NCBI RefSeq assembly: GCF_022811725.1
Contig: NZ_CP094527.1
Location: 3,410,001 to 3,474,000 of the forward strand
Direction of reading: 5' to 3'
DNA from: Mucilaginibacter sp. SMC90
GTDB taxonomy: Bacteria > Bacteroidota > Bacteroidia > Sphingobacteriales > Sphingobacteriaceae
Length of the DNA stretch: 64,000 bases
Shown: positions 34,601-42,836 of the stretch, one piece after another
Numbering within the stretch: the first letter of the stretch is position 1
How the letters are laid out: every line of letters starts with the position of its first letter
Notes under the pieces: model-generated
Seen by the model: the letters and a program-made list of their open reading frames with translations, nothing else
Told to the model about the DNA's origin: nothing
Databases searched by the model: none
Translations under genes and position numbers: made by a program

Positions 34601-34718
34601 GCTCACATTTGATAATTATAAAAAATACCAGCAGGACCCGGAGATAGCCACCAATACGGCGGGCGACGCATATATTAACCAAAGAGTAATTAACCTGGGT
34701 ATCCAGGCAGGTTTTTAA
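31626..34718 (+). CDS. SusC-like TonB-dependent transporter 2
   Basis: This 1030-residue canonical SusC has a signal peptide ending in SFAQ and a carboxypeptidase-regulatory-like domain (TGTVRDITGILPGVSVIEKG). GLDEVAVVAYGTRKR and GAVSSISASEIRTVPTANVQNALTGKLPG form the plug start, with DFYIRGVSSLNPSGNQPLIIVDD and a 22-strand barrel to the end. It imports oligosaccharides with energy from TonB. A strong hairpin terminator follows, closing the SusD-1 to SusC-2 operon. Confidence 0.95.
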   Translation: MRKIILFFQILMILLPAVSFAQSRTVTGTVRDITGILPGVSVIEKGVANNGAITDQGGKFRLVLKGKSNTIIVRFIGYIPREISVPETGRIDIILQTNTNGLDEVAVVAYGTRKRITNTGAVSSISASEIRTVPTANVQNALTGKLPGFFSQQSSGQPGKDASDFYIRGVSSLNPSGNQPLIIVDDIEYSYDQLQQINVNEIESISILKDASTTAIYGIKGANGVLVVTTRRGKAGTPKVNLRVESGIQQPTKTPQFLDSYNTAVLINEAQRNDGIPQSFTQQDLDLFKSGSDPYGHPNVDWYNKIFKKYTYQTNANLDISGGTTGVKYFISGGALNQNGLVRDFADPQSLVNTNYYFKRYNFRSNLDLKANKTLDLRLDITTRFSDLNQPYNQNAVSEVYNFTKETPFTAPYLNPNGTYSYAYSSFNPDHLPTLNARLATGGYQHSRRTDFNVLFGATQRLDDLTNGLSVTGRVAYSSIEQFTKQIFNGGIPAYHYDPATNQYALRPGATYVYQTYALTGSTDISTNNYNLQLYANYDRTFRGSHHFSGLVLFNQTSQTYFTYPLLDGAQVGVPQKFRGVSGKVGYDFKQKFLFDFNVAYNGTDRFAANHRFGIFPAVSFGYNIAKESFFEKALPVFSLLKIRGSYGLVGSDAAPGNRYVYNQVYNQGAGYNFGETAQGYNTISEGSLGNPTVVWERAKKVDIGLDANLFNDKISITADYFHDIRYNQLITPGSVPEILGVGLPAVNIGKTRNQGIDGQISYHSTVGKVQYNVGFVFSYAKNKILYEDEATPAYPWLAQTGHSIGQQYGYHFLGYYTAADIAAIASGSKSVPVPDNGIPLQPGDLKYQDLNGDGVINVFDKRPIGNPNLPNTILGLSLQAVYKGFSVSVLLQGSFNYSFAVIGTGIEPFQSQFQPIHQERWTPENPVNAAFPRLTTNPTSVNSPTAYFSDYWLLNAHYVRLKTVDIGYQLPTKLLPFKINNARIYMSAYNLLTFDNYKKYQQDPEIATNTAGDAYINQRVINLGIQAGF

Positions 34719-34744
34719 TAACCAATACATAAACCGCAAAAGAG

Positions 34745-34776
34745 ACCGGTGCCATGGTGCCGGTTATCTTTTTGTT
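34745..34776 (+). terminator. Terminator after SusC-2
   Basis: ACCGGTGCC/GGTGCCGGT self-pairs (two G:U pairs) at 34745-34764 and is followed by a T-rich stretch. It separates the transporter operon from the Lgt gene. Confidence 0.75.
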
Positions 34777-34802
34777 TTGGCAGATAAATTTTAAATTAGG
34801 CT

Positions 34803-35978
34803 ATGTTTCCAACCATCGGCGATCTGATATTTTACCTCTTCCACATCCGGATCGGGTTTCCTATCCAAACGCTGGGTTTTTTTATGGCGCTCGCCTTTTT
34901 ATTTGCCTACATTGTTTTTACCTCCGAATTTAAACGCTATGAAGCTAACGGGAAGATCAACGCGTTTAAGCGAAAGGTGATTATTGGAAAGCCTGCTTCA
35001 GCTGCCGAAATGATCGTTAACTTTTTACCTGGTTTCTTATTGGGGTTTAAGCTTTTTGGAGCCATATTCAACTCCCGGCTTTTTTCGGCAAACCCGAGGG
35101 CTTATATCCTTTCGTTTCAGGGAAATTTAACAGCAGGTGTACTTATTGGCGGTGCGTTCGCTTTCTGGATCTATCGCGACAAAAAGAAATTTACACTGGC
35201 AAAGCCGGAAACAACTGAATACACCGTACATCCTTACCAGTTAATGGGGTTGATCGTTTTCAGCGTAGGTTTTTTCGGCTTTATCGGTGCTAAATTGTTT
35301 GATGTTGCAGAGCATTTCGAGAGATTAAGATATGATTTCCTGGGGGCTATATTTTCGGCTAATGGATTTGCTTATTATGGTGGTTTAATCTTTGGCGCAC
35401 TCACTTATTTATATATCGGTTTCAGGCACAAGATGAAGTTAATACACCTTGCAGATATCGGTTCGCCGGGTATGATGCTGGCCTATGGGGTTGGCCGTAT
35501 AGGTTGCCAAATGGCCGGTGACGGTGATTGGGGAAAAGTTAACATGCACTTAAAACCCGGTATCATGGGTTGGCTGCCCGATTGGATGTGGGCGTTCAAT
35601 TATCCACACAATGCTATAAATTCCGGAACGTTGATACCCGGCTGCATAGGTAATTATTGTAACGAATTAGCAAATCCCGTTTATCCTACACCGTTTTATG
35701 AAGCTGCTTTATGCATTGGTATGTTTCTGCTGATGTGGGTTTTTCGTAAGCGGATACTTACAGCCGGTTTTATGTTTTTCCTGTACCTTGTACTTAATGG
35801 TGCCGAGCGTTTTTTGATAGAGCAGATCCGCGTGAACCCGGTTTATCATTTTTGGGGCTTGCCTTTTACGCAGGCTGGTTTAATTGGCCTGTTAATGTTA
35901 TTAGGAGGCTTAACCGGTTTTGTAATGTTGTTTGTTAAACACAGAGCCCTCCACCATAAACATTTACCTGTATTATAA
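34803..35978 (+). CDS. lgt: Prolipoprotein diacylglyceryl transferase paralogue
   Basis: This 391-residue polytopic membrane protein has the Lgt signature GVGRIGCQMAGDGDWG and the C-terminal FLYLVLNGAERFLIEQIRVNP, with further matches at YPTPFYEAA. Lgt adds diacylglyceryl to the lipobox Cys of prolipoproteins. It is longer than most Lgt proteins (about 270-300 residues). It lies inside the glycan locus, in a separate unit after the terminator, rather than with housekeeping genes. Whether another lgt exists elsewhere cannot be seen here. Confidence 0.9.
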   Translation: MFPTIGDLIFYLFHIRIGFPIQTLGFFMALAFLFAYIVFTSEFKRYEANGKINAFKRKVIIGKPASAAEMIVNFLPGFLLGFKLFGAIFNSRLFSANPRAYILSFQGNLTAGVLIGGAFAFWIYRDKKKFTLAKPETTEYTVHPYQLMGLIVFSVGFFGFIGAKLFDVAEHFERLRYDFLGAIFSANGFAYYGGLIFGALTYLYIGFRHKMKLIHLADIGSPGMMLAYGVGRIGCQMAGDGDWGKVNMHLKPGIMGWLPDWMWAFNYPHNAINSGTLIPGCIGNYCNELANPVYPTPFYEAALCIGMFLLMWVFRKRILTAGFMFFLYLVLNGAERFLIEQIRVNPVYHFWGLPFTQAGLIGLLMLLGGLTGFVMLFVKHRALHHKHLPVL

Positions 35979-35986
35979 ATATCAAA

Positions 35987-37177
35987 ATGAAGAAAATTAC
36001 TCTTGCTTATTTAGCTTTTTTGAGCTTGGCTTTTACTGATAAAACCTTTGCCCAGAAGGCGGATACAGTTGACGTAACCAATATTAAATTTAAGGTTGAG
36101 GCCGCGCCCGAATGGTCGGCTTTATTAAAGAGGGATTCGGGCTGGTTTGGGGGAGACGGTATTTATACCATCCCTTTAAATGGTAAGGAGACCGGCCTGG
36201 CAAAAGCTAACGATAAAGTACTTTTCATTTTTAGCGATAGCATGATTGGCGCTGTACGTGATAATACAATGGCTCCGGGAGCGGTAATGATCCATAATGC
36301 GGTGGCTGTGCTGAAAGGTAATAAGCCGTTGGACAAACAGATGAAGTTTTATTGGGACAAGAACACCAAAGGAAAGCCTGAATCGATTTTTATTCCGCAT
36401 ACACCCAAAACCGGGGATAAAGATTATTACTGGCTTGGCGATGGCTTTGTAAACCAGGCCTTAAACAATAATATTTACATTTTTGGGTACCGGGTTCATA
36501 ATGTAAGCAATGAGGCGTTTGGTTTCAGAGAGGTTGGTAATACACTCATCAAGATCCCGGCAAACAGTAAGCCACCGTATAAAGACCTGAAACAAATGGA
36601 TACGCCATTTTACCTGATGGATCAGAAAGGCGAAAGCGGTTCATTTGGTGCAGGCATTTATGTAAATACCAAAGAGGCCGGTGCACCAAAGCCTGACGGT
36701 TATATTTATGTTTATGGGGTACGTGGTATGGCTAAGCACTTGATGGTTGCCCGTGTATTACCAAAAGATTTTGAAGATTACAGCAAGTGGACCTTTTACA
36801 ACGGAGCTACCTGGGTAGGTGATATGGAACAGGTTGCCAATGTAACCAGCAGCGTATCAAACGAGTTAAGTTTTAGCCCGCTGCCCGATGGTCGGTATGC
36901 GCTCATATTCCAGGTTGGGGGGATGACTACATCTGTAGGGATGAGGATAGGTGCAAGCCCGGTTGGTCCTTTTGGCCCGATCATTAAACTGTGGGATTGC
37001 CAGCCGGATTTGACAGCTAAAACTTTTGTAGTTTATAATGCCAAGGCGCATCCAAGCTTATCAAAACCCGGTGAACTGCTGATCAGTTACAACATTAACT
37101 CAGTTGACTTTTTGAACGACCTAAAGAAATATCCTAATCTGTACCGACCAAGATTTATCAGGGTGAAGTTTGAATAA
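35987..37177 (+). CDS. Secreted beta-propeller-like protein (DUF4185/DUF5005-like)
   Basis: This 396-residue protein has a signal peptide ending in TFAQ. Repeated beta segments (GWFGGDGIYTIPLNG, KVLFIFSDSMIG, YWLGDGFVNQALNNNIYIFGYRV, GYIYVYGVRG, NELSFSPLPDGRYALIFQVGG, GPFGPIIKLWDCQ) fit a propeller similar to family GH43/DUF4185-type proteins. The WFGGDGI and FSDS motifs recur in DUF4185 proteins as far as I recall. No activity is known. It starts 9 bp after lgt, so it is co-transcribed. Confidence 0.72.
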   Translation: MKKITLAYLAFLSLAFTDKTFAQKADTVDVTNIKFKVEAAPEWSALLKRDSGWFGGDGIYTIPLNGKETGLAKANDKVLFIFSDSMIGAVRDNTMAPGAVMIHNAVAVLKGNKPLDKQMKFYWDKNTKGKPESIFIPHTPKTGDKDYYWLGDGFVNQALNNNIYIFGYRVHNVSNEAFGFREVGNTLIKIPANSKPPYKDLKQMDTPFYLMDQKGESGSFGAGIYVNTKEAGAPKPDGYIYVYGVRGMAKHLMVARVLPKDFEDYSKWTFYNGATWVGDMEQVANVTSSVSNELSFSPLPDGRYALIFQVGGMTTSVGMRIGASPVGPFGPIIKLWDCQPDLTAKTFVVYNAKAHPSLSKPGELLISYNINSVDFLNDLKKYPNLYRPRFIRVKFE

Positions 37178-37224
37178 ACCCTAATGATCTCGAATTGAAT
37201 GAGCACAAATAGGCTCGAATTAAG

Positions 37225-37292
37225 ACGAATTACACGAATTTTAATTAACACGGATGGTTTCGAATTTTAACGAATTGCACGAATGTTTTAAT
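37225..37292. repeat. Degenerate ACGAATT-ACACGAAT repeats
   Basis: ACGAATTACACGAATTTTAAT (37225-37245) and ACGAATTGCACGAATGTTTTAAT (37270-37292) are near copies in the intergenic region before GH92-2, with further ATTCG fragments around. Sequences of this kind are scattered between genes in many Bacteroidota genomes. No operator is found here. Confidence 0.5.
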
Positions 37293-37359
37293 CTCAGATC
37301 AGCATTCGCGTCTATTCGTTGCAATTGGAGGAATTAGTGTTTTATCAATTTATAAACCA

Positions 37360-39636
37360 ATGAACTTACGTTCGCTTATTTGCGCCGCAGCGCTTATTTA
37401 TACCGGAAACCTGTTTGCCCAGGAAAGCAATCTTGTAAAGTATGTGAACACCCGGCAGGGTACCAACACTAAATACGAGTTTTCGTATGGAAATACTTAT
37501 CCTGCCACTTCACTGCCTTTCGGCATGAACACCTGGACTGCGCAAACTGGTAAAAATGGCGACGGCTGGAAGTATCAGTATTTCGAGCATACCATCCGCG
37601 GCTTTCAGCAGTCGCACCAATGTAGTTCGTGGGTAAATGATTATGCTGTGTTCTCATTAATGCCGGTAACCGGCAAACTGGTGGTTAATGAAGATGAAAG
37701 GGCAGCGTCATTTAGCCACGATAACGAGGTAGCCCAACCAAGCTACTACAAGGTAAAGCTCGATAATAATATTACCACCGAAATCTCGCCTACCGAAAGA
37801 GGGGCGCATTTACGGTTTTCGTTCCCGAAAGGAGGAAGTTCCTATCTTGTTTTGGATGGTTATACCAAAATGAGTGAAGTAAAGATCATGCCCGCCGAAC
37901 GTAAAATAACGGGCTATGTAAACAATTGCCGTTGGGCACCGAAAGATTTCAGGAACTACTTTGTCATTGTTTTTGATAAACCATTTGCTGATTATGGTAC
38001 CTGGGAAAATAAAAAGAACACACTTTCTGCAAAAAATCAAAGTGCAGAAGGAGAAGGCGTCGGGGCTTATATTCAATTTAAAGATGGTGAAACGGTACAA
38101 GCCAAAGTAGCTTCTTCTTATATAAGTACAGAACAGGCGGAACTTACGCTAAACACCGAGTTAGGTAAATTCAAATCTTTTGACGATACCCATAAGGCGG
38201 CTGATAAAGTGTGGAACCAACTGCTTGGCCGCATGGCCATTGAAGGCGCTACTGAAGATCAGAAGGCTACTTTTTATTCCTGTATGTATCACGCCAACCT
38301 GTTTTCACATCAATTTTTTGAATACGGAAAAGATGGCAAACCATACTATTACAGCCCATATGACGGTAAAGTTCACGACGGTTATATGTATACCGATAAT
38401 GGTTTTTGGGATACCTTCCGCGCCCAGTTTCCACTAAATACAGTGTTACACCCCAAAATGGAGGGCCAATTGGTACAGGCACTGCTTGATGCGCAACAGC
38501 AATGTGGCTGGCTGCCGGCCTGGTCGTTCCCGGCGGAGACAGGAGGAATGTTGGGCAACCATTCCATTTCTTTGTTAACCGATGCCTGGGTAAAAGGCAT
38601 TCGTACTTTCGATCCTAAAAAAGCCCTGGAAGCCTACTACCATGAAGCAACAAACAAAGGGCCATGGGGAAGTGCTAACGGCCGCCCGGGTTGGAAAGAA
38701 TATTATGCCAACGGCTATGTACCCTTTACACCGCAAACACTTGGTTCAACCGCCTGGACACTGGAGTTTGCCTACGATGATTTTTGCGGTTATCAGCTGG
38801 CCAAACTCACCGGTAATAAATTTTATGAAGATGTTTTTGCTCGGCAGATGTATAATTATAAAAACCTGTTCGATCCTAAAACGCGTTTCATGCGCTCAAA
38901 GGATACAGAGGGTAACTGGATAGAACCCTTTGACCCTATGGATTGGGGCGGCCCCTACACCGAAGGTAATGCCTGGCACTGGACCTGGTCTGTTTTTCAT
39001 GATACACAAGGCCTGATAAATTTGATGGGGGGAGAGAAGAATTTTACCGCCAAAATTGATTCGGTATTCACCGAACCAGGCACCATCAAGGTAGGAGGGT
39101 ATGGACAGGTAATTCACGAAATGACCGAGATGGCAGCCTTTAAAATGGGACAATACGCGCAAGGTAACGAACCTATTCACCACTTGCTTTATATGTACAA
39201 TTATGCTGGCCAGCCCTGGAAAGCTCAACAGCATTTGCGCGACGTGATGGACAAAATGTACAATGCCGGCGAAAACGGTTATCCCGGTGATGAAGACGAA
39301 GGCCAGATGTCGTCATGGTTTGTGCTGAGCGCCGCAGGTTTTTACAGCGTTTGCCCCGGCACAGATCAATATGTTATTGGCAGCCCAATGTTTAAAAAGA
39401 TGACCATCGCTTTGGAGAATGGCAAAAAGTTCGTGATTGAAGCTAACAATAACAGCAAAGAGAACGTGTATATACAGTCGGCAACGCTTAATGGTAAGCC
39501 GTATACACACAACTGGATCACTCAGACTGATATCATGAACGGCGGTGTACTCCATTTTGAAATGGGCGATAAACCGGCAATGAGCCGTGGACTTGCTGCT
39601 GAAGACCGGCCGTTCTCGCTTTCAAAGCCACGATAA
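37360..39636 (+). CDS. GH92 family glycosidase (alpha-mannosidase) 2
   Basis: This 758-residue secreted GH92 enzyme is more divergent from the first copy. The beta-sandwich start is YVNTRQGTNTKYEFSYGNTYPATSLPFGMNTW. The catalytic domain contains WDTFRAQFPLNTVLHP, GNEPIHHLLYMYNYAGQPW and GDEDEGQMSSWFVLSAAGFYSVCPG near residue 640. The signal peptide ends in LFAQ. Its upstream region lacks the LacI-type operator found elsewhere, so it may be controlled differently or read through from lgt. Confidence 0.93.
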   Translation: MNLRSLICAAALIYTGNLFAQESNLVKYVNTRQGTNTKYEFSYGNTYPATSLPFGMNTWTAQTGKNGDGWKYQYFEHTIRGFQQSHQCSSWVNDYAVFSLMPVTGKLVVNEDERAASFSHDNEVAQPSYYKVKLDNNITTEISPTERGAHLRFSFPKGGSSYLVLDGYTKMSEVKIMPAERKITGYVNNCRWAPKDFRNYFVIVFDKPFADYGTWENKKNTLSAKNQSAEGEGVGAYIQFKDGETVQAKVASSYISTEQAELTLNTELGKFKSFDDTHKAADKVWNQLLGRMAIEGATEDQKATFYSCMYHANLFSHQFFEYGKDGKPYYYSPYDGKVHDGYMYTDNGFWDTFRAQFPLNTVLHPKMEGQLVQALLDAQQQCGWLPAWSFPAETGGMLGNHSISLLTDAWVKGIRTFDPKKALEAYYHEATNKGPWGSANGRPGWKEYYANGYVPFTPQTLGSTAWTLEFAYDDFCGYQLAKLTGNKFYEDVFARQMYNYKNLFDPKTRFMRSKDTEGNWIEPFDPMDWGGPYTEGNAWHWTWSVFHDTQGLINLMGGEKNFTAKIDSVFTEPGTIKVGGYGQVIHEMTEMAAFKMGQYAQGNEPIHHLLYMYNYAGQPWKAQQHLRDVMDKMYNAGENGYPGDEDEGQMSSWFVLSAAGFYSVCPGTDQYVIGSPMFKKMTIALENGKKFVIEANNNSKENVYIQSATLNGKPYTHNWITQTDIMNGGVLHFEMGDKPAMSRGLAAEDRPFSLSKPR

Positions 39637-39675
39637 AAAGACGCCAGGAGGCTGTTTAAAAGTGAATCTGAAAAT

Positions 39676-39756
39676 CGTCGTTGCGAGGTACGAAGCAATC
39701 GCAAACTGCACAGAGCGGCTCTGCAATCGGGGATTGCCGCGTACCTCCCAATGACG
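39676..39756. repeat. REP-like imperfect palindrome
   Basis: CGTCGTTGCGAGGTACGAAGCAATC at 39676-39700 (arm shown as matched bases) pairs with 39732-39756, 21 of 25 positions. It lies between GH92-2 and GH2. The GCGAGGTACGAAGCAATC core is a frequent intergenic repeat in Bacteroidota. It can also form a stable hairpin that may separate the units. Confidence 0.65.
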
Positions 39757-39787
39757 GCTTTTAAATATAGGAATTATGTATATATCC

Positions 39788-39802
39788 GCTAAAACGATTT
39801 TA
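39788..39802 (+). promoter_or_regulatory. LacI-type operator at the GH2 start
   Basis: GCTAAAACGATTTTA ends on the first base of the annotated ATG (39802). If the start is correct, repressor binding would cover the translation start region and could act as a roadblock to transcription. Confidence 0.65.
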
Positions 39803-42768
39803 TGATCAATCTTTACAAGTTTAAAAAGCTATCTTTATTAATTGGCCCCATGCTGCTTATATTTAGCATGGCATCGGCACAGGAGATCTTTTATCTTAAC
39901 AACACCAACAAACAAATCACCTGGAAGGTAAAAGCGCAAGCAGATCTGGGTGCCGACAGCCTTGACATTTACAAAAATGGTTATATGACTGCCGATTGGG
40001 TAAAAGCCGTTGTGCCGGGCACCGTGTTTTCATCATACGTTGCTGCCGGTTTGGAGAAAGATCCCAACTTTGGCGATAATATTTACAAGGTAGATAAAAA
40101 GAAGTACGACCGCAATTTTTGGTACCGAACGGAATTTAGCGTTCCTGCCGGATTCATCAAACAAAAAACCTGGCTCAATTTTAAGGGGATCAATCGTAAG
40201 GCAGAGATTTACCTTAACGGAAAGAAGATAGGAAGCTTGGATGGTTTTATGCAACGCGGCCTTTATGATATAACCAGGTTGGTTAATAAAACAGGCTCAA
40301 ATACGTTAGCTGTATTGGTTTATTGCCCGCTAAACCCATTGGTAAACTATGCAAGCCCAACTTATATCCCAAGCGCCAGCTGGGATTGGATGCCTTATGT
40401 TCCCGGCCTCAACAGTGGCATCACAGATGATGTCTACCTGACTAATACAGGCAGTCTTACCATTAATGATCCATGGATCCGAACGGATGTGCCTACTGTC
40501 GCCCGCGCCGAAGTTTCCGTTTCTGTGGGCGTAAAGAACAGTACTGATGCTTTTCAAACCGGAACCTTAACCGGCGTTATCAACCCTGGCAATATCCAGT
40601 TTACTCAAAAGGTATTTGTAGGAGCTAACAGCAATGCAGAAATAAAAATCGATCCAAAACATTTTTCGCAGCTGGTGATTAACGGCCCAAAACTGTGGTG
40701 GCCCAATGGTTACGGCGATGCTAATTTATATACCTGTAAACTAAGCCTGAAGCTGGGCGATGAAATATCCGATAGCAAACAAATAAAATTCGGTATTAAG
40801 AAATACAGCTATGATACTACCGGTCATGTATTGCACCTGTATGTAAACGGCACCAAAGTGTTTTTAAAGGGAGGCAATTGGGGCATGGCCGAGTATATGC
40901 TCCGTTGCCGTGGTGATGAGTATGGTACTAAAGTACGCCTCCACAAGGAGATGAATTTTAACATCATCCGTAACTGGATAGGGTCAACCACCGATGAGGA
41001 GTTTTACGATGCCTGCGATAAATACGGTATCATGGTTTGGGATGATTTCTGGCTTAACTCCATCCCCAATTTGCCTAATGATGTAAATACGTTTAATGCC
41101 AATGCCATCGGAAAAATAAAACGTTTCAGGAACCACCCTTCAATTGCCATTTGGTGCGGTGACAATGAGGGCGAACCCTTACCGCCGCTTAATAATTGGT
41201 TGAGAGAAGATATCAGCGCTTATGATGGCAATGACAGGTATTATCAACCTAATTCGCATGCCGGTAACCTGACAGGAAGCGGCCCCTGGACTAACTTTGA
41301 TCCACGCTGGTATTTCAGCCGTTTCCCAAATGGGTTTGGCGGTAACGAGGGATGGGGGTTGCGCAGCGAAATTGGTACAGCAGTATTTACCAATTTCGAT
41401 AGCTTTAAAAAATTTATGCCGAAGGACAAATGGTGGCCCCGAAATGAAATGTGGAACCTGCATTTCTTTGGGCCATCTGCAGGTAACGCCGGGCCAGACA
41501 GGTATGATGATGGTATTAAAAACCGTTATGGCACACCTTCAGGCATCGAAGATTATTGCCGCAAAGCCCAGCTGCTGAATATCGAAACTAATAAGGCCAT
41601 GTATGAGGGCTGGGAAGATAACATTTGGGAAGATGCTTCGGGTATCATGACCTGGATGAGCCAGTCGGCTTACCCATCGTTAGTGTGGCAAACTTATGAT
41701 TACTACTATGACCTTACAGGCGCCTATTGGGGAGCAAAAAAAGCTTGCGAACCTTTGCATATTCAATGGAACCCGGTAAGCAACGCTATCAAAGTAATTA
41801 ATACAACCCGTAACGATGAAAATGGCTTAACCGCTTATGCCGATGTTTACAACAGCGATGGGCAGATCGTGAAGCAATACAGCATGTCAAAAGCTCTTGA
41901 TGCCCCATCAAATACCGCATTAAACTGCTTTACCTTAGCCTTTGCAGATAACCGCGAAAACCTGGCGCTGAATAAACCTGCATTTGCATCGTCAACTACC
42001 ATGGGCGAAGCCGGTTCTGTAACGGATGGCAATTCGGGCAGCCGGTGGGCCAGTAATTCAAACGACGGCGAATGGGTCTATATTGATCTCGGCAGTGAGC
42101 AGGAAATAAATGGCGTTAAGTTAAATTGGGAAGAAGCCTACGGTAAAGCTTTCAAGATCCAGGTATCTGATGACACTAAAAGTTGGAAAGACGTTTATGA
42201 AAGCGGTGACGGGCATGTTGGGGTACAACAAATCACATTTGATGAAGTAAAAGGCCGTTACGTACGCATGTACGGGCTACGGCGTGGCTCAGGCTGGGGA
42301 TATTCACTCTGGGATTTTGAAGTATACGGCGGCGCACCCAGGAGCACCGGCCTTACCGATGTTCATTTCATCAAACTAAAATTGGTTGATAAAAACGGAA
42401 AATTGATATCTGATAATTTTTACTGGAGAGGTAATAAGCGGACTGATTTTACCGCTCTTAATCAATTGCCTAAGGTTTATCTGAAAGTATCATCCACTGT
42501 AAAGCAAGCAGAAGATAAGTATTACGTTACTGTAAGGATCACCAATCCGTCATCATCAAAAGCCGCCGCCTTCGCCATTCGGGTACGGGCTACAAAAGCA
42601 GGTACTGGCGAGCAGATATTACCTGCTATCATGAATGATAATTATTTTTCGCTCATGAAAGGTGAATCAAAAGAGGTTAGGATAGAATTTGATGCATCAC
42701 TATTGGGTAAGGATAAGATGAAATTATTGGTTGAGCCATATAATGACCATGCAGCTGCAGAAAAATAA
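39802..42768 (+). CDS. GH2 family glycosidase with inserted F5/8 type C (discoidin) domain
   Basis: This 988-residue secreted enzyme has a signal peptide ending in ASAQ. The GH2 sugar-binding sandwich lies at about residues 60-190, an Ig-like domain follows, and a TIM barrel spans about 345-640 with VWDDFWLNS, IAIWCGDNEGEPLPP (acid/base) and GLRSEIGTAVF (likely nucleophile). This pattern fits beta-mannosidase or exo-beta-glucosaminidase relatives more than beta-galactosidases. Residues about 720-845 form an F5/8 type C domain (NLALNKPAFASSTTMGEAG, DGEWVYIDLG, YVRMYGLRRGSGWGYSLWDFEVYG) inserted before a final beta domain. The start may lie downstream, given the operator overlap. Confidence 0.88.
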   Translation: MINLYKFKKLSLLIGPMLLIFSMASAQEIFYLNNTNKQITWKVKAQADLGADSLDIYKNGYMTADWVKAVVPGTVFSSYVAAGLEKDPNFGDNIYKVDKKKYDRNFWYRTEFSVPAGFIKQKTWLNFKGINRKAEIYLNGKKIGSLDGFMQRGLYDITRLVNKTGSNTLAVLVYCPLNPLVNYASPTYIPSASWDWMPYVPGLNSGITDDVYLTNTGSLTINDPWIRTDVPTVARAEVSVSVGVKNSTDAFQTGTLTGVINPGNIQFTQKVFVGANSNAEIKIDPKHFSQLVINGPKLWWPNGYGDANLYTCKLSLKLGDEISDSKQIKFGIKKYSYDTTGHVLHLYVNGTKVFLKGGNWGMAEYMLRCRGDEYGTKVRLHKEMNFNIIRNWIGSTTDEEFYDACDKYGIMVWDDFWLNSIPNLPNDVNTFNANAIGKIKRFRNHPSIAIWCGDNEGEPLPPLNNWLREDISAYDGNDRYYQPNSHAGNLTGSGPWTNFDPRWYFSRFPNGFGGNEGWGLRSEIGTAVFTNFDSFKKFMPKDKWWPRNEMWNLHFFGPSAGNAGPDRYDDGIKNRYGTPSGIEDYCRKAQLLNIETNKAMYEGWEDNIWEDASGIMTWMSQSAYPSLVWQTYDYYYDLTGAYWGAKKACEPLHIQWNPVSNAIKVINTTRNDENGLTAYADVYNSDGQIVKQYSMSKALDAPSNTALNCFTLAFADNRENLALNKPAFASSTTMGEAGSVTDGNSGSRWASNSNDGEWVYIDLGSEQEINGVKLNWEEAYGKAFKIQVSDDTKSWKDVYESGDGHVGVQQITFDEVKGRYVRMYGLRRGSGWGYSLWDFEVYGGAPRSTGLTDVHFIKLKLVDKNGKLISDNFYWRGNKRTDFTALNQLPKVYLKVSSTVKQAEDKYYVTVRITNPSSSKAAAFAIRVRATKAGTGEQILPAIMNDNYFSLMKGESKEVRIEFDASLLGKDKMKLLVEPYNDHAAAEK

Positions 42769-42836
42769 ACAATAACCTTTGGTACATTGAGGTTTTAACC
42801 TAATTTGCCGGTCCGATTAACTCACAAACCTGCACA

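Noticed and set aside
37178..37359. LacI-type operator before GH92-2
   Set aside because: Only ACGAATT-type repeats were seen; no GCTAAA-CG-TTT match.
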